Notes under the pieces: generated by a model | The model's input: the letters and a program-made list of their open reading frames with translations, nothing else | The model's database searches: none | What the model was told of the DNA's origin: nothing | Origin: Crocinitomicaceae bacterium | GTDB lineage: Bacteria > Bacteroidota > Bacteroidia > Flavobacteriales_D > Crocinitomicaceae | DNA length: 64,000 nucleotides | Direction of reading: 5' to 3' | NCBI GenBank assembly: GCA_030833845.1 | Contig: JAURGK010000005.1 | Location: forward strand, 36,089-100,088 | Shown here: piece after piece, positions 30,930-39,898 of the stretch | How positions within the stretch are numbered: the first letter of the stretch is position 1 | Layout: the number at the start of each line of letters is the position of its first letter | Translations under genes and position numbers: made by a program

Positions 30930-30937
30930 CAAATTTA
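30930..30937 (-). promoter_or_regulatory. trmB: -7 box 4 nt before the trmB GTG start
   Basis: On the minus strand TAAATTTG, CCGC, then GTG 30925. Confidence 0.55.
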
Positions 30938-30950
30938 CATAGAATCCTTG

Positions 30951-30958
30951 TAATTTTG
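30951..30958 (+). promoter_or_regulatory. -7 box 4 nt before the unknown gene at 30963
   Basis: TAATTTTG, CGGC, then ATG 30963. Only 13 bp separate it from the divergent trmB box. Confidence 0.55.
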
Positions 30959-30962
30959 CGGC

Positions 30963-31529
30963 ATGCATTTCGTTGAACCATTTTACAATTGGCGGGGGTA
31001 TTATATTGCCGCTGAGGATCCAAATTCCCCTTTTTATGGAAGGGAATACAGCGAATTTGCCTTTAGCAACCATGTGTATAATTTTTACATTCATCCGCAG
31101 TGGGATGAATTTGGTTCACCGACACTCTTTTTGAAAGTACTTTTTGTTGACTACGATGTACAATATGCCATCATTGAATTGATTGGTGAATGGAACGATG
31201 CCATTGAAAATGATATCATGATCTTAAAGCGCGATGTCATTGATTTACTTATCGAAAACGGTATCAACTCCTTTATTTTGATCGGTGAAAACGTGCTAAA
31301 TTTTCATCATTCCGACGACTGCTACTACGAAGAGTGGTTTGATGATACCGAAGAGGGCTGGATAGCCATGGTGAATTTCCACGACCATGTCATCAGTGAG
31401 TTTGAGCGTGCAGGCATCGACCACTACTTTGTAATGGGCGGTGAGCTCGAAGAAATTGAATGGCGCACTTACCAGCCCCAACATTTTTATGAGAAAGTGG
31501 CAGCTTTGGTTCAAAAACGGATTGGTTAA
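30963..31529 (+). CDS. Conserved-looking acidic protein, function unknown
   Basis: 188 residues, rich in Glu, Asp and aromatics (FHHSDDCYYEEWFDDTEEGW), without signal peptide or membrane segment, so cytoplasmic. The first 100 residues contain FYNWRGYYIAAEDPNSPFYG and VYNFYIHPQWDEFGSPTLFL; the C-terminus has VMGGELEEIEWRTYQPQHFYEK. I recall similar unnamed proteins in Bacteroidota but no function. It overlaps the stop of the convergent POT transporter by 4 bp. Confidence 0.8.
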   Translation: MHFVEPFYNWRGYYIAAEDPNSPFYGREYSEFAFSNHVYNFYIHPQWDEFGSPTLFLKVLFVDYDVQYAIIELIGEWNDAIENDIMILKRDVIDLLIENGINSFILIGENVLNFHHSDDCYYEEWFDDTEEGWIAMVNFHDHVISEFERAGIDHYFVMGGELEEIEWRTYQPQHFYEKVAALVQKRIG

Positions 31530-33142
31530 AACTGGCTAAAAACCTTATTTAATCTTTTGAGCATTCCAAACAATAAGAGTGCGGCCAATCCAAGTAAAAT
31601 GAAATTTACGAAAAAGAAGTTGGCTTTTTGCTCGTAATTATCCCACATTGAGCTGAGTACTCCTGAGAGCTTGTTGCCAATGGAGGTAGCTAAAAACCAG
31701 CCACCCATCATTAAGGAGGTAAGTCTGGCAGGGCTTAGTTTCGATACTAAAGACAGACCCATTGGGCTTAGGAATAATTCTCCGATAGTAATAACAGCAT
31801 AGGAACTGATGAACCACCAAGCCGAAGATTTTTCTGCTCCGTTTTCAGAGGCATAGACTGCACCAACCATTATCAAACAAGAAAGTGCAGATATGAGTAA
31901 GCCAAATGCAATCTTTGTTGGTGTAGAAGGTTCTTTTCCTTTGCGGTTCAAAAAGGCAAAAAATGCAACCACAAGCGGAGTAAGGGCAATGACCCAAAAC
32001 GGATTGACACTTTGAAATAAATTGGTATTGAAAACCTTAATGGTTGCCCCTTCTTTAGGCAATTCTTTTTTTGCTTGGTTGTTAAAATAAGTGGGGTAGG
32101 CCAATACTTTTTTATCTTTTTCAATAACCCTAAATTGCTTATCGATGAATGGAACACTGTCTTTAGAGTAGGTGATTTCTTCGGAGAGCTTTAAGTTAGT
32201 GGTGAGTGGCTGAACTACTGCTGGCACCTGGCGGTCCGTATAGTTCATGGCCCAAGTGTTCATTGTAGAACCATTTTGCTTGAAAATAGCCCAAAACGCA
32301 ATTACCACGGCAAATATGGAGAGCATGGCTCCAATTTGTGGTTTCTCTGAACTAGGGGATTTTCGGTATAAATGGATATAAAAGAAAACGACTGGTATAC
32401 AGCCAAAAAGAAAGGCGTCCGTGGATTTTGAACCCACTAATGGCGTTTGAAAGCTTAATGGGATAAGCCCAAAGATGATTGCTGGCAACAAAATGATACC
32501 AAATATTTTAAGTAGTGGCATATCACTCTCTTGCCTTGGTTTGATGACATCGGCATGTTTGTAATGTTGTGTTCCAATCACAAAGATGAGCACGCCGATA
32601 AACATACCCACACCTGCAGCCCAAAAAGCTGCATACCAGCCATAGAGGTTATAGAGCGCCGCACCAAAGAAATTACAGACGAAGGCTCCGATGTTAATAC
32701 CCATATAAAAGATGTTGTATCCAGCATCTTTGCGCGCCTTGTAAGAGGCATCGTTGTAAACATTCCCAAGTAAGGTAGAGATGTTTGGTTTGAAAAAACC
32801 GTTGCCCAAAATAATGAGCGTCATGGATAAATACAGAAAATTAAGGTCCTTGACAGACATCAGTATATAACCCAGGCCCATCAGAATACCTCCAATAACA
32901 ATTGATTTTCTGTAGCCCAGCACACGATCGGCCAGCAATCCACCGATAAATGGCGTTAAGAATACCAAAGCAATAAAAGTGCCGTATAAGTCACTTGCCT
33001 CGGCTTCGTTGAGGCCAAACCCACGTTCGGTATCTTTGAGATACAACGTGAAGATGCCTATCATGAGGTAGTAACCAAAGCGTTCCCACATTTCAGATAA
33101 GAATAGAAAGGGGAGCGCTTTGGGATGTTTTGAACCAAACAT
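31526..33142 (-). CDS. POT/PTR-family peptide transporter (first of a tandem pair)
   Basis: 538 residues with about 14 membrane helices. The proton-coupled oligopeptide transporter signature EMWERFGYYLMIGIFTLYL is in helix 1; GFFKPNISTLLGNVY and FYMGINIGAFVCNFFGAAL follow. It has a periplasmic insert of about 90 residues between later helices (about 280-375), which is missing from the second copy. Imports di- and tripeptides with protons. It lies 16 bp downstream of the paralogue, so both form one operon. Confidence 0.93.
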   Translation of the reverse strand: MFGSKHPKALPFLFLSEMWERFGYYLMIGIFTLYLKDTERGFGLNEAEASDLYGTFIALVFLTPFIGGLLADRVLGYRKSIVIGGILMGLGYILMSVKDLNFLYLSMTLIILGNGFFKPNISTLLGNVYNDASYKARKDAGYNIFYMGINIGAFVCNFFGAALYNLYGWYAAFWAAGVGMFIGVLIFVIGTQHYKHADVIKPRQESDMPLLKIFGIILLPAIIFGLIPLSFQTPLVGSKSTDAFLFGCIPVVFFYIHLYRKSPSSEKPQIGAMLSIFAVVIAFWAIFKQNGSTMNTWAMNYTDRQVPAVVQPLTTNLKLSEEITYSKDSVPFIDKQFRVIEKDKKVLAYPTYFNNQAKKELPKEGATIKVFNTNLFQSVNPFWVIALTPLVVAFFAFLNRKGKEPSTPTKIAFGLLISALSCLIMVGAVYASENGAEKSSAWWFISSYAVITIGELFLSPMGLSLVSKLSPARLTSLMMGGWFLATSIGNKLSGVLSSMWDNYEQKANFFFVNFILLGLAALLLFGMLKRLNKVFSQF

Positions 33143-33158
33143 ATGAATGTATTTTCGC

Positions 33159-34577
33159 TTATTTGACGCCGTGCATCATTTTGGAAAGTTGTTTTGATAA
33201 AAGCAACATAAGGATACCTAAGGCAATAACAAACGCAGCAATTGAAACAAAAATAGTAGCAGCACCAAGCTTTTCAACATAAGCAGCAATAAAGCCGCCA
33301 ATAATATTTGCAGCAAATGAAGAAAGCATCCAAACACCCATTAACATGGAGGCGAGTTTGACTGGGGCCAGTTTGGTCACCACAGAAAGCCCAACCGGAG
33401 AAAGGCATAGTTCACCAACTGTATGGAAAAAGTAGGTCATGACTAACCAAATGAGTGCAGCTTTTTTCATAACTACTTCTTGGTCTCCGGCACCTTGTGT
33501 TTGTACGCCATAGGTGGCCATTAACATGAATAAAAAGCCTATTCCCAACAAGATCATCCCTAATGACATTTTGATGGGGGTGGTGAGTTTTTTACCGTAT
33601 TTTGAGGTCCAAAACCAAGCAAATAGTGGTCCAAGGACTACAATAAACAAGGGGTTAACAGATTGAAAATAAGTGGTGGGAATTACCCATCCGAATAAAT
33701 TACGGTTGATGTATTTATCGGTGTAGATAGTCATCGATGAGCCGGCTTGTTCGAATCCTGCCCAGAAGAAAATAACGAAGAAGGTTAAAATGACGATTAC
33801 CGCAATGCGTTGCTTTTCAATTTTCGTTAGGCTGTTCTGGGCCGTACCTTCTGATTTTTCTTGAACGGTTTTTTCATCCGTTTTTGCTGGTGCGGTGCCA
33901 ATTTCCAATAAGTATTTACTTGCATAGAGATTGAAAACAACTTGACCAAGGGCCATACCAACAGCGGCAGCTAAAAACCCATATTTGAATCCATAAGATA
34001 AAATTTCACCGGAGGCATCCTTCACAGCAAACCACTCCTCTGCGAGCGTACCAGCGATTAGTGGTGCTAAAAATGCACCTAAATTGATGCCCATGTAGAA
34101 AATTGAAAAAGCAGAGTCGCGTTTGTCATCACCTTCTCGGTATAACTGACCAACCATCGTTGAAATATTGGGTTTAAACATGCCATTGCCTAGGATCAAG
34201 AGCACCAAACCTATTCCTAAACCAAGATGCGAAGGCATAGCAAAGAGGACCATTTGGCCTAAAAACATGGTGATACCTCCAATAGTTATGGCTTTTCTTT
34301 GCCCGATATAGCGATCTGCAATCATGCCTCCAATAATTGGCGTGAAATAAACAAATCCTGTGAAAAAGCCATAAATTAATGAGGCCTTGTCTTCTGCAAT
34401 ATTGAGGCCATTTTGAGACCACATTTTAATCATGTAAAGCGTAAGTAAACCACGCATTCCGTAGTAGCTAAAACGCTCCCACATCTCGGTGAAAAATAAT
34501 AAATACAACCCTTTAGGGTGTCCGAAAATTGTGCCTTGCGCTTCAATTCTGTCGATTAAGTTGTTATTGTTTGTCAT
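33159..34577 (-). CDS. POT/PTR-family peptide transporter (second of a tandem pair)
   Basis: 472 residues. EMWERFSYYGMRGLLTLYM in helix 1, GNGMFKPNISTMVGQLY, and FSIFYMGINLGAFLAPLIAG mark the POT family. Promoter-proximal gene of the pair. A charged cytoplasmic loop near residues 220-250 (KTDEKTVQEKSEGTAQNS) is longer than in the neighbour. The duplicated pair is old: the two copies share the signatures but differ widely elsewhere. Confidence 0.93.
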   Translation of the reverse strand: MTNNNNLIDRIEAQGTIFGHPKGLYLLFFTEMWERFSYYGMRGLLTLYMIKMWSQNGLNIAEDKASLIYGFFTGFVYFTPIIGGMIADRYIGQRKAITIGGITMFLGQMVLFAMPSHLGLGIGLVLLILGNGMFKPNISTMVGQLYREGDDKRDSAFSIFYMGINLGAFLAPLIAGTLAEEWFAVKDASGEILSYGFKYGFLAAAVGMALGQVVFNLYASKYLLEIGTAPAKTDEKTVQEKSEGTAQNSLTKIEKQRIAVIVILTFFVIFFWAGFEQAGSSMTIYTDKYINRNLFGWVIPTTYFQSVNPLFIVVLGPLFAWFWTSKYGKKLTTPIKMSLGMILLGIGFLFMLMATYGVQTQGAGDQEVVMKKAALIWLVMTYFFHTVGELCLSPVGLSVVTKLAPVKLASMLMGVWMLSSFAANIIGGFIAAYVEKLGAATIFVSIAAFVIALGILMLLLSKQLSKMMHGVK

Positions 34578-34684
34578 GGTTTAATTGGTATTGTGAGTTG
34601 TGAAAATAGAAATTATTTTTAATATACAAATCATTGCCAAACTCAGAAAATACCTAGGGTCTTCGTAAATGATCAATGAATATT

Positions 34685-34692
34685 TATTTTTG
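34685..34692 (+). promoter_or_regulatory. tcdA: -7 box of tcdA
   Basis: TATTTTTG, 33 nt before ATG 34726. It lies inside the longer frame from 34669, which supports the shorter protein. Confidence 0.55.
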
Positions 34693-34725
34693 CTGAAAAA
34701 TATTGTTTTCAATTTATTAGTATCT

Positions 34726-35454
34726 ATGACAAACTGGTTAGAGCGCACCGAACTTCTTTTGAGTTCACAAAGTATGCAACAACTTAAAGAGGCACATGTG
34801 CTCATTGTGGGTTTGGGTGGAATAGGTTCCTATGCAGCAGAGTTTATTGCCAGGGCAGGAGTAGGTCGCATGACCATTATTGATGGAGATGTTTTTGACC
34901 CAACCAATAAAAACAGGCAGTTAACAGCCTTAGAATCAACCATTGGCAAGTCAAAGTCAGCGGTCCTTGCAGAGCGCATTAAGGATATCAACCCAGGATG
35001 TGAACTGACTGTATTAGACGAATTTATTCTGCCAGCCCGAGTCTGGGAATTATTGGCCAATGATAGGCCAGATTATGTGATGGATTGCATCGATTCGGTT
35101 ACTCCAAAATTAGAATGGATTTTGGCGTGCAAGCGCTTAAAAATCAAAATCATCTCCCATATGGGTGCTGGCGGAAAGACAGATCCAAAGCAAGTAAAGG
35201 TGGGCAATATGGAGCAACTTTCGGGGTGCAAGCTAGGCGCTCACATTAAAAAACGCATGAAGCGTAAAAACGCCTCCTACAGAGGAATAAAAGTAGTTTA
35301 CTCTACAGAAATACAACAGGCTCATTCGCTAAAAATGACCGAAGGTGCTTTGTTTAAAAAGAGTTTTTACGGAACAGTGAGTTACATGCCTGCGCTTTTT
35401 GGCTTACTAGGCGCCGCTGAGGTAATTTCGTTTATTTCAAAAATTAAAAATTAG
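34726..35454 (+). CDS. tcdA: tRNA threonylcarbamoyladenosine dehydratase (TcdA/CsdL)
   Basis: 242 residues of the E1/MoeB/ThiF fold. VLIVGLGGIGSYAAEFIARAG is the nucleotide site; TIIDGDVFDPTNKNRQ with Asp, Asn, Arg is the adenylation site; AGGKTDPKQVKVG and HIKKRMKRKNASYRGIKVVYS are typical of TcdA. It cyclises t6A37 to ct6A. ATG 34726 (MTNWLERTELLL) fits other family members; the frame reaches further upstream without a promoter. Confidence 0.93.
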   Translation: MTNWLERTELLLSSQSMQQLKEAHVLIVGLGGIGSYAAEFIARAGVGRMTIIDGDVFDPTNKNRQLTALESTIGKSKSAVLAERIKDINPGCELTVLDEFILPARVWELLANDRPDYVMDCIDSVTPKLEWILACKRLKIKIISHMGAGGKTDPKQVKVGNMEQLSGCKLGAHIKKRMKRKNASYRGIKVVYSTEIQQAHSLKMTEGALFKKSFYGTVSYMPALFGLLGAAEVISFISKIKN

Positions 35455-35502
35455 CATATCTAAGATCAATTGCTTAACTTTTGACTCTAATTCTATCAAA
35501 TT

Positions 35503-37512
35503 ATGAAAATAGCCCTCTTTTTGCTAGCAACTGTGCTACTAGCGCCATTCACAAAAGCGCAATTGTTCTCTGACAATTTTGACTTATACAATGCAGGTGA
35601 TTATCTCGGGGTGAATTCTGGCATTTGGACAACATGGTCTGGTGTCAATGGAGGTGCGCTAGATGTAACCGTTACAAACAATAATGCGCAAAGCGCGCCA
35701 AACTCTATTTATTTTGCATCCACGGCTTCTGGTGGCGGGCCTCAAGATGTCGTACTGCCTTTTATGACAACAAGTGTTTGGGCAGATGGTATTTTTACCT
35801 TTAGTGCAGATTTCTATGTGAATAATAATAAAGGGGCTTATTTTAACTTTCAAGGTGCTCAAAATATTGGTGCGCTCTGGGCACTCAACGTAGACATGAC
35901 ACAAGGCACGCTTTCCATAGATGATGGACTTACCAACAATTTATGTGTGGCCAACTATCCTGAGGCTACTTGGTTCAATTTAAAAATAGAGGCCAACCTG
36001 ACCCTTCATGTATGGAAAGCATACATTGATAACCAATTGGTAGGAACTTGGCTCAATGGCATCAATACCTTGGCTTCTTTGGATATTTATCCGCTTTTGA
36101 ATCATCAATTCTATGTAGATAACGTCATGATTGACCACCAACCCTATGTATTGCCAAATACAAATGCAGCAGTTGCAGCTATTGACCTTAGTGGGAATAT
36201 AGCCGGCCTTTCATTGGCGCCAACTGTAATTATTCTCAATAGCGGGCAAAATCCAATTACTTCCTTTGGCTTAAGCCTCAATTACAATGGCCAGGATTAT
36301 GTTCAAAACATCTCTGGTGTAAATATTGCGAGTACTACAATTTATGAAGTAACGATGCCTAACCTTACCTTAGTTGCTGGTTCAAATATCATGACGGCAA
36401 CCCTCACCAATGTGAATAGTGGAGTAGATGACGACCCGTCAGACGACGTACTCACGCAAGACGTAAATCCCGTCGTGCCAGCTGCAGGCAAAATAGTTGT
36501 GGGAGAAGAAGCCACGGGCACATGGTGCCAATGGTGTCCAAGGGGAGCTGTATTCATGGACAAATTTGCCAATGAATATCCAGGTTTTTGGGCAGGTATT
36601 GCCATACACAATGGCGATCCAATGGTGGTAGCAGATTACGATGCAGGTATAGGTACACTCATCAACGGCTACCCAAGTGCCCTTGTAGATCGCATGGGCG
36701 ATGTAGATCCATCTCAGATGTCGTCTGACTTTTTTACGCGCTTGCAAACACCACCCGCAGGTGTGTTGACCAATGGTGCTACGTGGGATCCGGTTACGCG
36801 CATACTCAATGTATCAGTTAGCACAGAAATGATGCAAGCCACCACAGGTTCCTTTAAGGTAGCCTGCGTATTGACCGAAGACAATGTGACGGGAACAGGA
36901 AGCGGCTACAATCAGTCTAACGCCTATGCGGGTGGAAACAATGGTGTGATGGGTGGATTTGAAAGCTTGCCTAACCCAGTGCCGGCTGCACAAATGGTTT
37001 ATGATCATGTCGCTAGGGCAATTGCACCTAGTTTTGCAGGGCAAGCAGGGATTATTTCAACGAGTACCAATGGGGGTGAAATTTTCACAGCGAATTTTAG
37101 TTTTACCTTGCCTAGCAACTGGGATGAAACTCAAATGCATATCGTAGGTATGCTCATAGACCCGCAGGGTAAGATAGACAACGCAGGTTATACGACCATC
37201 AATCAGGCAATTCAAAATGGGTATGTTGGTGGTTTAGATGACATCAGCGGAGTGTCCTTAGAAGAAGCAATACACATTGCTCCTAATCCGGCCTCAGATT
37301 TTACTCAGATTTCCGTGCATGTACCAACGCAATCTCCAGTCACATTGCGTGTTTTGGATGCAAAAGGAAGCATCCTTCAAGCACGTCAATATGGGAGTTT
37401 ACAAGGCGATTTTGAGTTTGATTTGAATACATCGCATTTTGCACCTGGCCTATACATTGTGGAGCTGCAATTGAATGGTCAAAGGGTACAAAAGAAATTA
37501 ATCATTCGGTAA
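35503..37512 (+). CDS. Omp28-like secreted protein with T9SS type A sorting domain
   Basis: 669 residues. Signal peptide MKIALFLLATVLLAPFTKAQ. Residues 20-215 resemble a jelly-roll (LamG-like) binding domain; about 220-320 a Fn3/CARDB-like domain; about 330-560 an Omp28-type thioredoxin-like domain with TGTWCQWCPRGAVFMDKF (CxxC). Residues about 590-669 are the T9SS type A domain: IAPNPASDFTQI ... LAPGLY-like FAPGLYIVELQLNG, ending QKKLIIR. It is exported by the Sec system and then T9SS to the surface. A perfect-palindrome terminator follows. Confidence 0.9.
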   Translation: MKIALFLLATVLLAPFTKAQLFSDNFDLYNAGDYLGVNSGIWTTWSGVNGGALDVTVTNNNAQSAPNSIYFASTASGGGPQDVVLPFMTTSVWADGIFTFSADFYVNNNKGAYFNFQGAQNIGALWALNVDMTQGTLSIDDGLTNNLCVANYPEATWFNLKIEANLTLHVWKAYIDNQLVGTWLNGINTLASLDIYPLLNHQFYVDNVMIDHQPYVLPNTNAAVAAIDLSGNIAGLSLAPTVIILNSGQNPITSFGLSLNYNGQDYVQNISGVNIASTTIYEVTMPNLTLVAGSNIMTATLTNVNSGVDDDPSDDVLTQDVNPVVPAAGKIVVGEEATGTWCQWCPRGAVFMDKFANEYPGFWAGIAIHNGDPMVVADYDAGIGTLINGYPSALVDRMGDVDPSQMSSDFFTRLQTPPAGVLTNGATWDPVTRILNVSVSTEMMQATTGSFKVACVLTEDNVTGTGSGYNQSNAYAGGNNGVMGGFESLPNPVPAAQMVYDHVARAIAPSFAGQAGIISTSTNGGEIFTANFSFTLPSNWDETQMHIVGMLIDPQGKIDNAGYTTINQAIQNGYVGGLDDISGVSLEEAIHIAPNPASDFTQISVHVPTQSPVTLRVLDAKGSILQARQYGSLQGDFEFDLNTSHFAPGLYIVELQLNGQRVQKKLIIR

Positions 37513-37553
37513 TTGCTACCTGTTTAGCTCATTTAATCAAATTTAATTACAAT

Positions 37554-37580
37554 AAAAGAGCCGCAATTGCGGCTCTTTTT
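37554..37580. terminator. Bidirectional terminator between the Omp28-like gene and purK
   Basis: AAAAGAGCCGCAA / TTGCGGCTCTTTT is a perfect 26-bp palindrome, flanked by A-rich and T-rich ends, between two convergent genes. It can stop transcription from both sides. Confidence 0.88.
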
Positions 37581-37598
37581 ATTGCTATCAAAGTTGAA

Positions 37599-38741
37599 TT
37601 ACTTGGAGATAACCTTGATTGAGTTTTTTACTTTTTGGGCAAGCGTACGAACTTCGGTGATGTCCGGAGCGCTAATGGTAATATGACCCATTTTCCTAAA
37701 TGGTTTGGTTTGTGTCTTTCCATAGAGGTGAGGATGCACACCTGGTAAGGCCATGATTTTTTCTATTCCTTGGTAGTGCACGGGGCCTTCGTAATTTTTC
37801 TCACCAATAAGATTTAGCATGGCTCCGGCACTGTGTAAGGTGGTGTCGCCTAATGGTAAGTTGAGTATGGCGCGCAGGTGCTGTTCGAATTGTGAGCAAC
37901 GTGCAATTTCAATGGTGTGGTGTCCGCTATTATGTGGTCTTGGGGCAATTTCATTCACTAGTAATTGACCATCTTTGGTGAGAAAGAACTCTACTGCTAA
38001 AAGGCCAATCATGTCTAATTTTTCTATCAAGTCTGTGGCAATCTGTTGGGCTTGGTGCTCAATTTCGATAGTGATGTTTGCAGGAGAAAACAGGAATTCC
38101 ACCAAATTGGCTTCTGGATTGAATTGGCATTCAACTGCGTCAAAACACTTAATCTGTCCGTTTTCGTTGCGCGCTACAATTACAGATAGCTCCTTTTCAA
38201 ATGCGATGCATTGTTCTATAATGGAAGGTTCCTTAAAACTATCTGCTAGTTCTGAAGCTGCTTTTAATATTTGAACCCCTTTTCCGTCATAGCCACCGGT
38301 GCGCAATTTATGGACAACAGGAAAACTAAAAGGAATTTCAGCTAAATTATCTTTAAAGTGAACAAATGGGGCCGTTGGGATTTGGTTGTCAATGTAAAAC
38401 TGCTTTTGAAGGCCTTTGTCTCGGATGAGTTCTAAAATGTGAGGTTGTGGAAATACTTTGGTACCTTGCTTTTGAAGCGCTTTTAGTGCCTCAGTGTTTA
38501 CATTTTCAATTTCTACGGTGAGTAAATCTTTACCTTGCCCAAATTCCAATACGGTCTGGTAATCGGTGAGCGGCCCTACCTGAAAAGAATAAGCTATTTG
38601 AGCACATGGTGCATTTGGATCGGGGTCAAGCATATGGAGCTGGATATCTAAGCTATTTGCAGCTTGAATGAGCATCCGACCTAATTGACCTCCGCCAAGC
38701 ACACCAATTTTCATTTGCTTCCCGTACCAAGTATCATTCAT
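37599..38741 (-). CDS. purK: 5-(carboxyamino)imidazole ribonucleotide synthase
   Basis: 380 residues, ATP-grasp family. It converts AIR, bicarbonate and ATP to N5-CAIR in purine synthesis. KIGVLGGGQLGRMLIQAA, LTVEIENVNTEAL, KLRTGGYDGKGVQIL and VNEIAPRPHNSGHHTIE are diagnostic. ATG 38741 is chosen: it lies 4 nt behind an exact -7 box, and the extra N-terminus (MNDTWYGKQ) resembles what I recall from other flavobacterial PurK. An alternative start is ATG 38714. It is divergent from hpt. Confidence 0.95.
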   Translation of the reverse strand: MNDTWYGKQMKIGVLGGGQLGRMLIQAANSLDIQLHMLDPDPNAPCAQIAYSFQVGPLTDYQTVLEFGQGKDLLTVEIENVNTEALKALQKQGTKVFPQPHILELIRDKGLQKQFYIDNQIPTAPFVHFKDNLAEIPFSFPVVHKLRTGGYDGKGVQILKAASELADSFKEPSIIEQCIAFEKELSVIVARNENGQIKCFDAVECQFNPEANLVEFLFSPANITIEIEHQAQQIATDLIEKLDMIGLLAVEFFLTKDGQLLVNEIAPRPHNSGHHTIEIARCSQFEQHLRAILNLPLGDTTLHSAGAMLNLIGEKNYEGPVHYQGIEKIMALPGVHPHLYGKTQTKPFRKMGHITISAPDITEVRTLAQKVKNSIKVISK

Positions 38742-38745
38742 GCTG

Positions 38746-38753
38746 CAAAGATA
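38746..38753 (-). promoter_or_regulatory. purK: -7 box 4 nt before purK
   Basis: Minus strand TATCTTTG, CAGC, then ATG 38741. Confidence 0.6.
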
Positions 38754-38765
38754 CGTTTAAAATTG

Positions 38766-38773
38766 TACCTTTG
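38766..38773 (+). promoter_or_regulatory. hpt: -7 box 7 nt before hpt
   Basis: TACCTTTG, CAGAAAG, then ATG 38781. It shares a 39-bp gap with the divergent purK promoter. Confidence 0.6.
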
Positions 38774-38780
38774 CAGAAAG

Positions 38781-39320
38781 ATGCAATCTGCCGTTCACAT
38801 ACACGATCTCTCTTTTACGCCTTATATCCCCGAGAGCAACATTGCTGCCCGTGTTAAAGAGTTAGCAGTTGCCCTCGATGCTCAGTATTCGGGCAAAGAC
38901 CCAATTTTTCTTGCAGTACTCAACGGCGCATTCATGTTTGCCTCCGATTTATTCAAGCAACTTACATGTCAACCAGAGTTGAGTTTTGTAAAGGTAAGTT
39001 CTTACGTGGGCACACAAACTAGTGGCCGGGTAGATGAATTAATCGGCTTGCAAACGGTACTTAAAGATAGACATGTGATCATTATTGAAGACATCTTAGA
39101 TACGGGTGTTACCATGGATAAAATCGTTAGCCTATTACAATCCGAACAACCCGCATCTGTAGCCATATGCACTTTGCTTATCAAACCACATTCATACAGA
39201 GGTAAGCACCAGCCACAATTTGTTGGATTTGAAATTGATGATCTTTTTGTGGTGGGTTATGGATTGGATTACAAAGAGCGTGGTAGAGAACTCTCAGCAA
39301 TTTATCAACTTATTCAATAA
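38781..39320 (+). CDS. hpt: Hypoxanthine phosphoribosyltransferase
   Basis: 179 residues. The PRPP loop is VIIIEDILDTGVTMD; VLNGAFMFASDLF and GYGLDYKERGREL complete the fold. It salvages hypoxanthine/guanine. ATG 38781 is set by the promoter; the frame opens 96 bp earlier inside purK. Followed by adk after 2 bp. In some Flavobacteriales I recall the two as one fused protein; here they are separate. Confidence 0.95.
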   Translation: MQSAVHIHDLSFTPYIPESNIAARVKELAVALDAQYSGKDPIFLAVLNGAFMFASDLFKQLTCQPELSFVKVSSYVGTQTSGRVDELIGLQTVLKDRHVIIIEDILDTGVTMDKIVSLLQSEQPASVAICTLLIKPHSYRGKHQPQFVGFEIDDLFVVGYGLDYKERGRELSAIYQLIQ

Positions 39321-39322
39321 AT

Positions 39323-39898
39323 ATGTTAAATATTGTACTTTTTGGCCCTCCGGGCGCAGGCAAAGGAACGCAATCAGAAAGACTTATTGAAAAATATGGT
39401 CTTGTTCACCTTTCAACTGGCGATGTTTTCCGTGCAAATATCAAAGGTGAAACGCAATTGGGGCTATTGGCTAAAAGTTATATGGATGCTGGTAAATTAG
39501 TGCCCGATGAGGTTACAATCAATATGTTGCGTTCCGAGGTGATCAAATATGATTCCCCCAAAGGTTTTATTTTTGATGGATTTCCTCGTACCAATGCACA
39601 GGCAGAGGCTCTTGACGCTTTTCTTGGAGAACTTCAAACGTCTATTACTTTGATGGTAGGTCTTGAGGTGGAAGAAGCGGAACTTAAGCAACGATTGCTC
39701 AAGCGTGCAGAATTTTCAGGCCGTCCGGACGATGCCGATCCAGCAATCATTGAAAAGCGCATTCACGTTTATAATGAAGAAACAGCACCGGTTAAGTCTT
39801 TTTACGAAGCACAAAACAAATTTGTTGCAATAGACGGCATTGGATCCATAGATGAGATCACGCAAAGGCTTTTTGCAGCCGTAGATAAAAACATATAA
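39323..39898 (+). CDS. adk: Adenylate kinase
   Basis: 191 residues, the short-lid form. [19 protein letters not shown] is the P-loop, [12 protein letters not shown] and [13 protein letters not shown] bind AMP, and [20 protein letters not shown] is the short lid without zinc cysteines. It interconverts ATP + AMP and 2 ADP. Its stop overlaps the obg start (TAATG). Confidence 0.97.
   Translation: MLNIVLFGPPGAGKGTQSERLIEKYGLVHLSTGDVFRANIKGETQLGLLAKSYMDAGKLVPDEVTINMLRSEVIKYDSPKGFIFDGFPRTNAQAEALDAFLGELQTSITLMVGLEVEEAELKQRLLKRAEFSGRPDDADPAIIEKRIHVYNEETAPVKSFYEAQNKFVAIDGIGSIDEITQRLFAAVDKNI

Noticed and set aside
38685..38780. Longer Hpt reading frame beginning inside purK
   Set aside because: It runs through both divergent promoters; the normal Hpt N-terminus begins at 38781.
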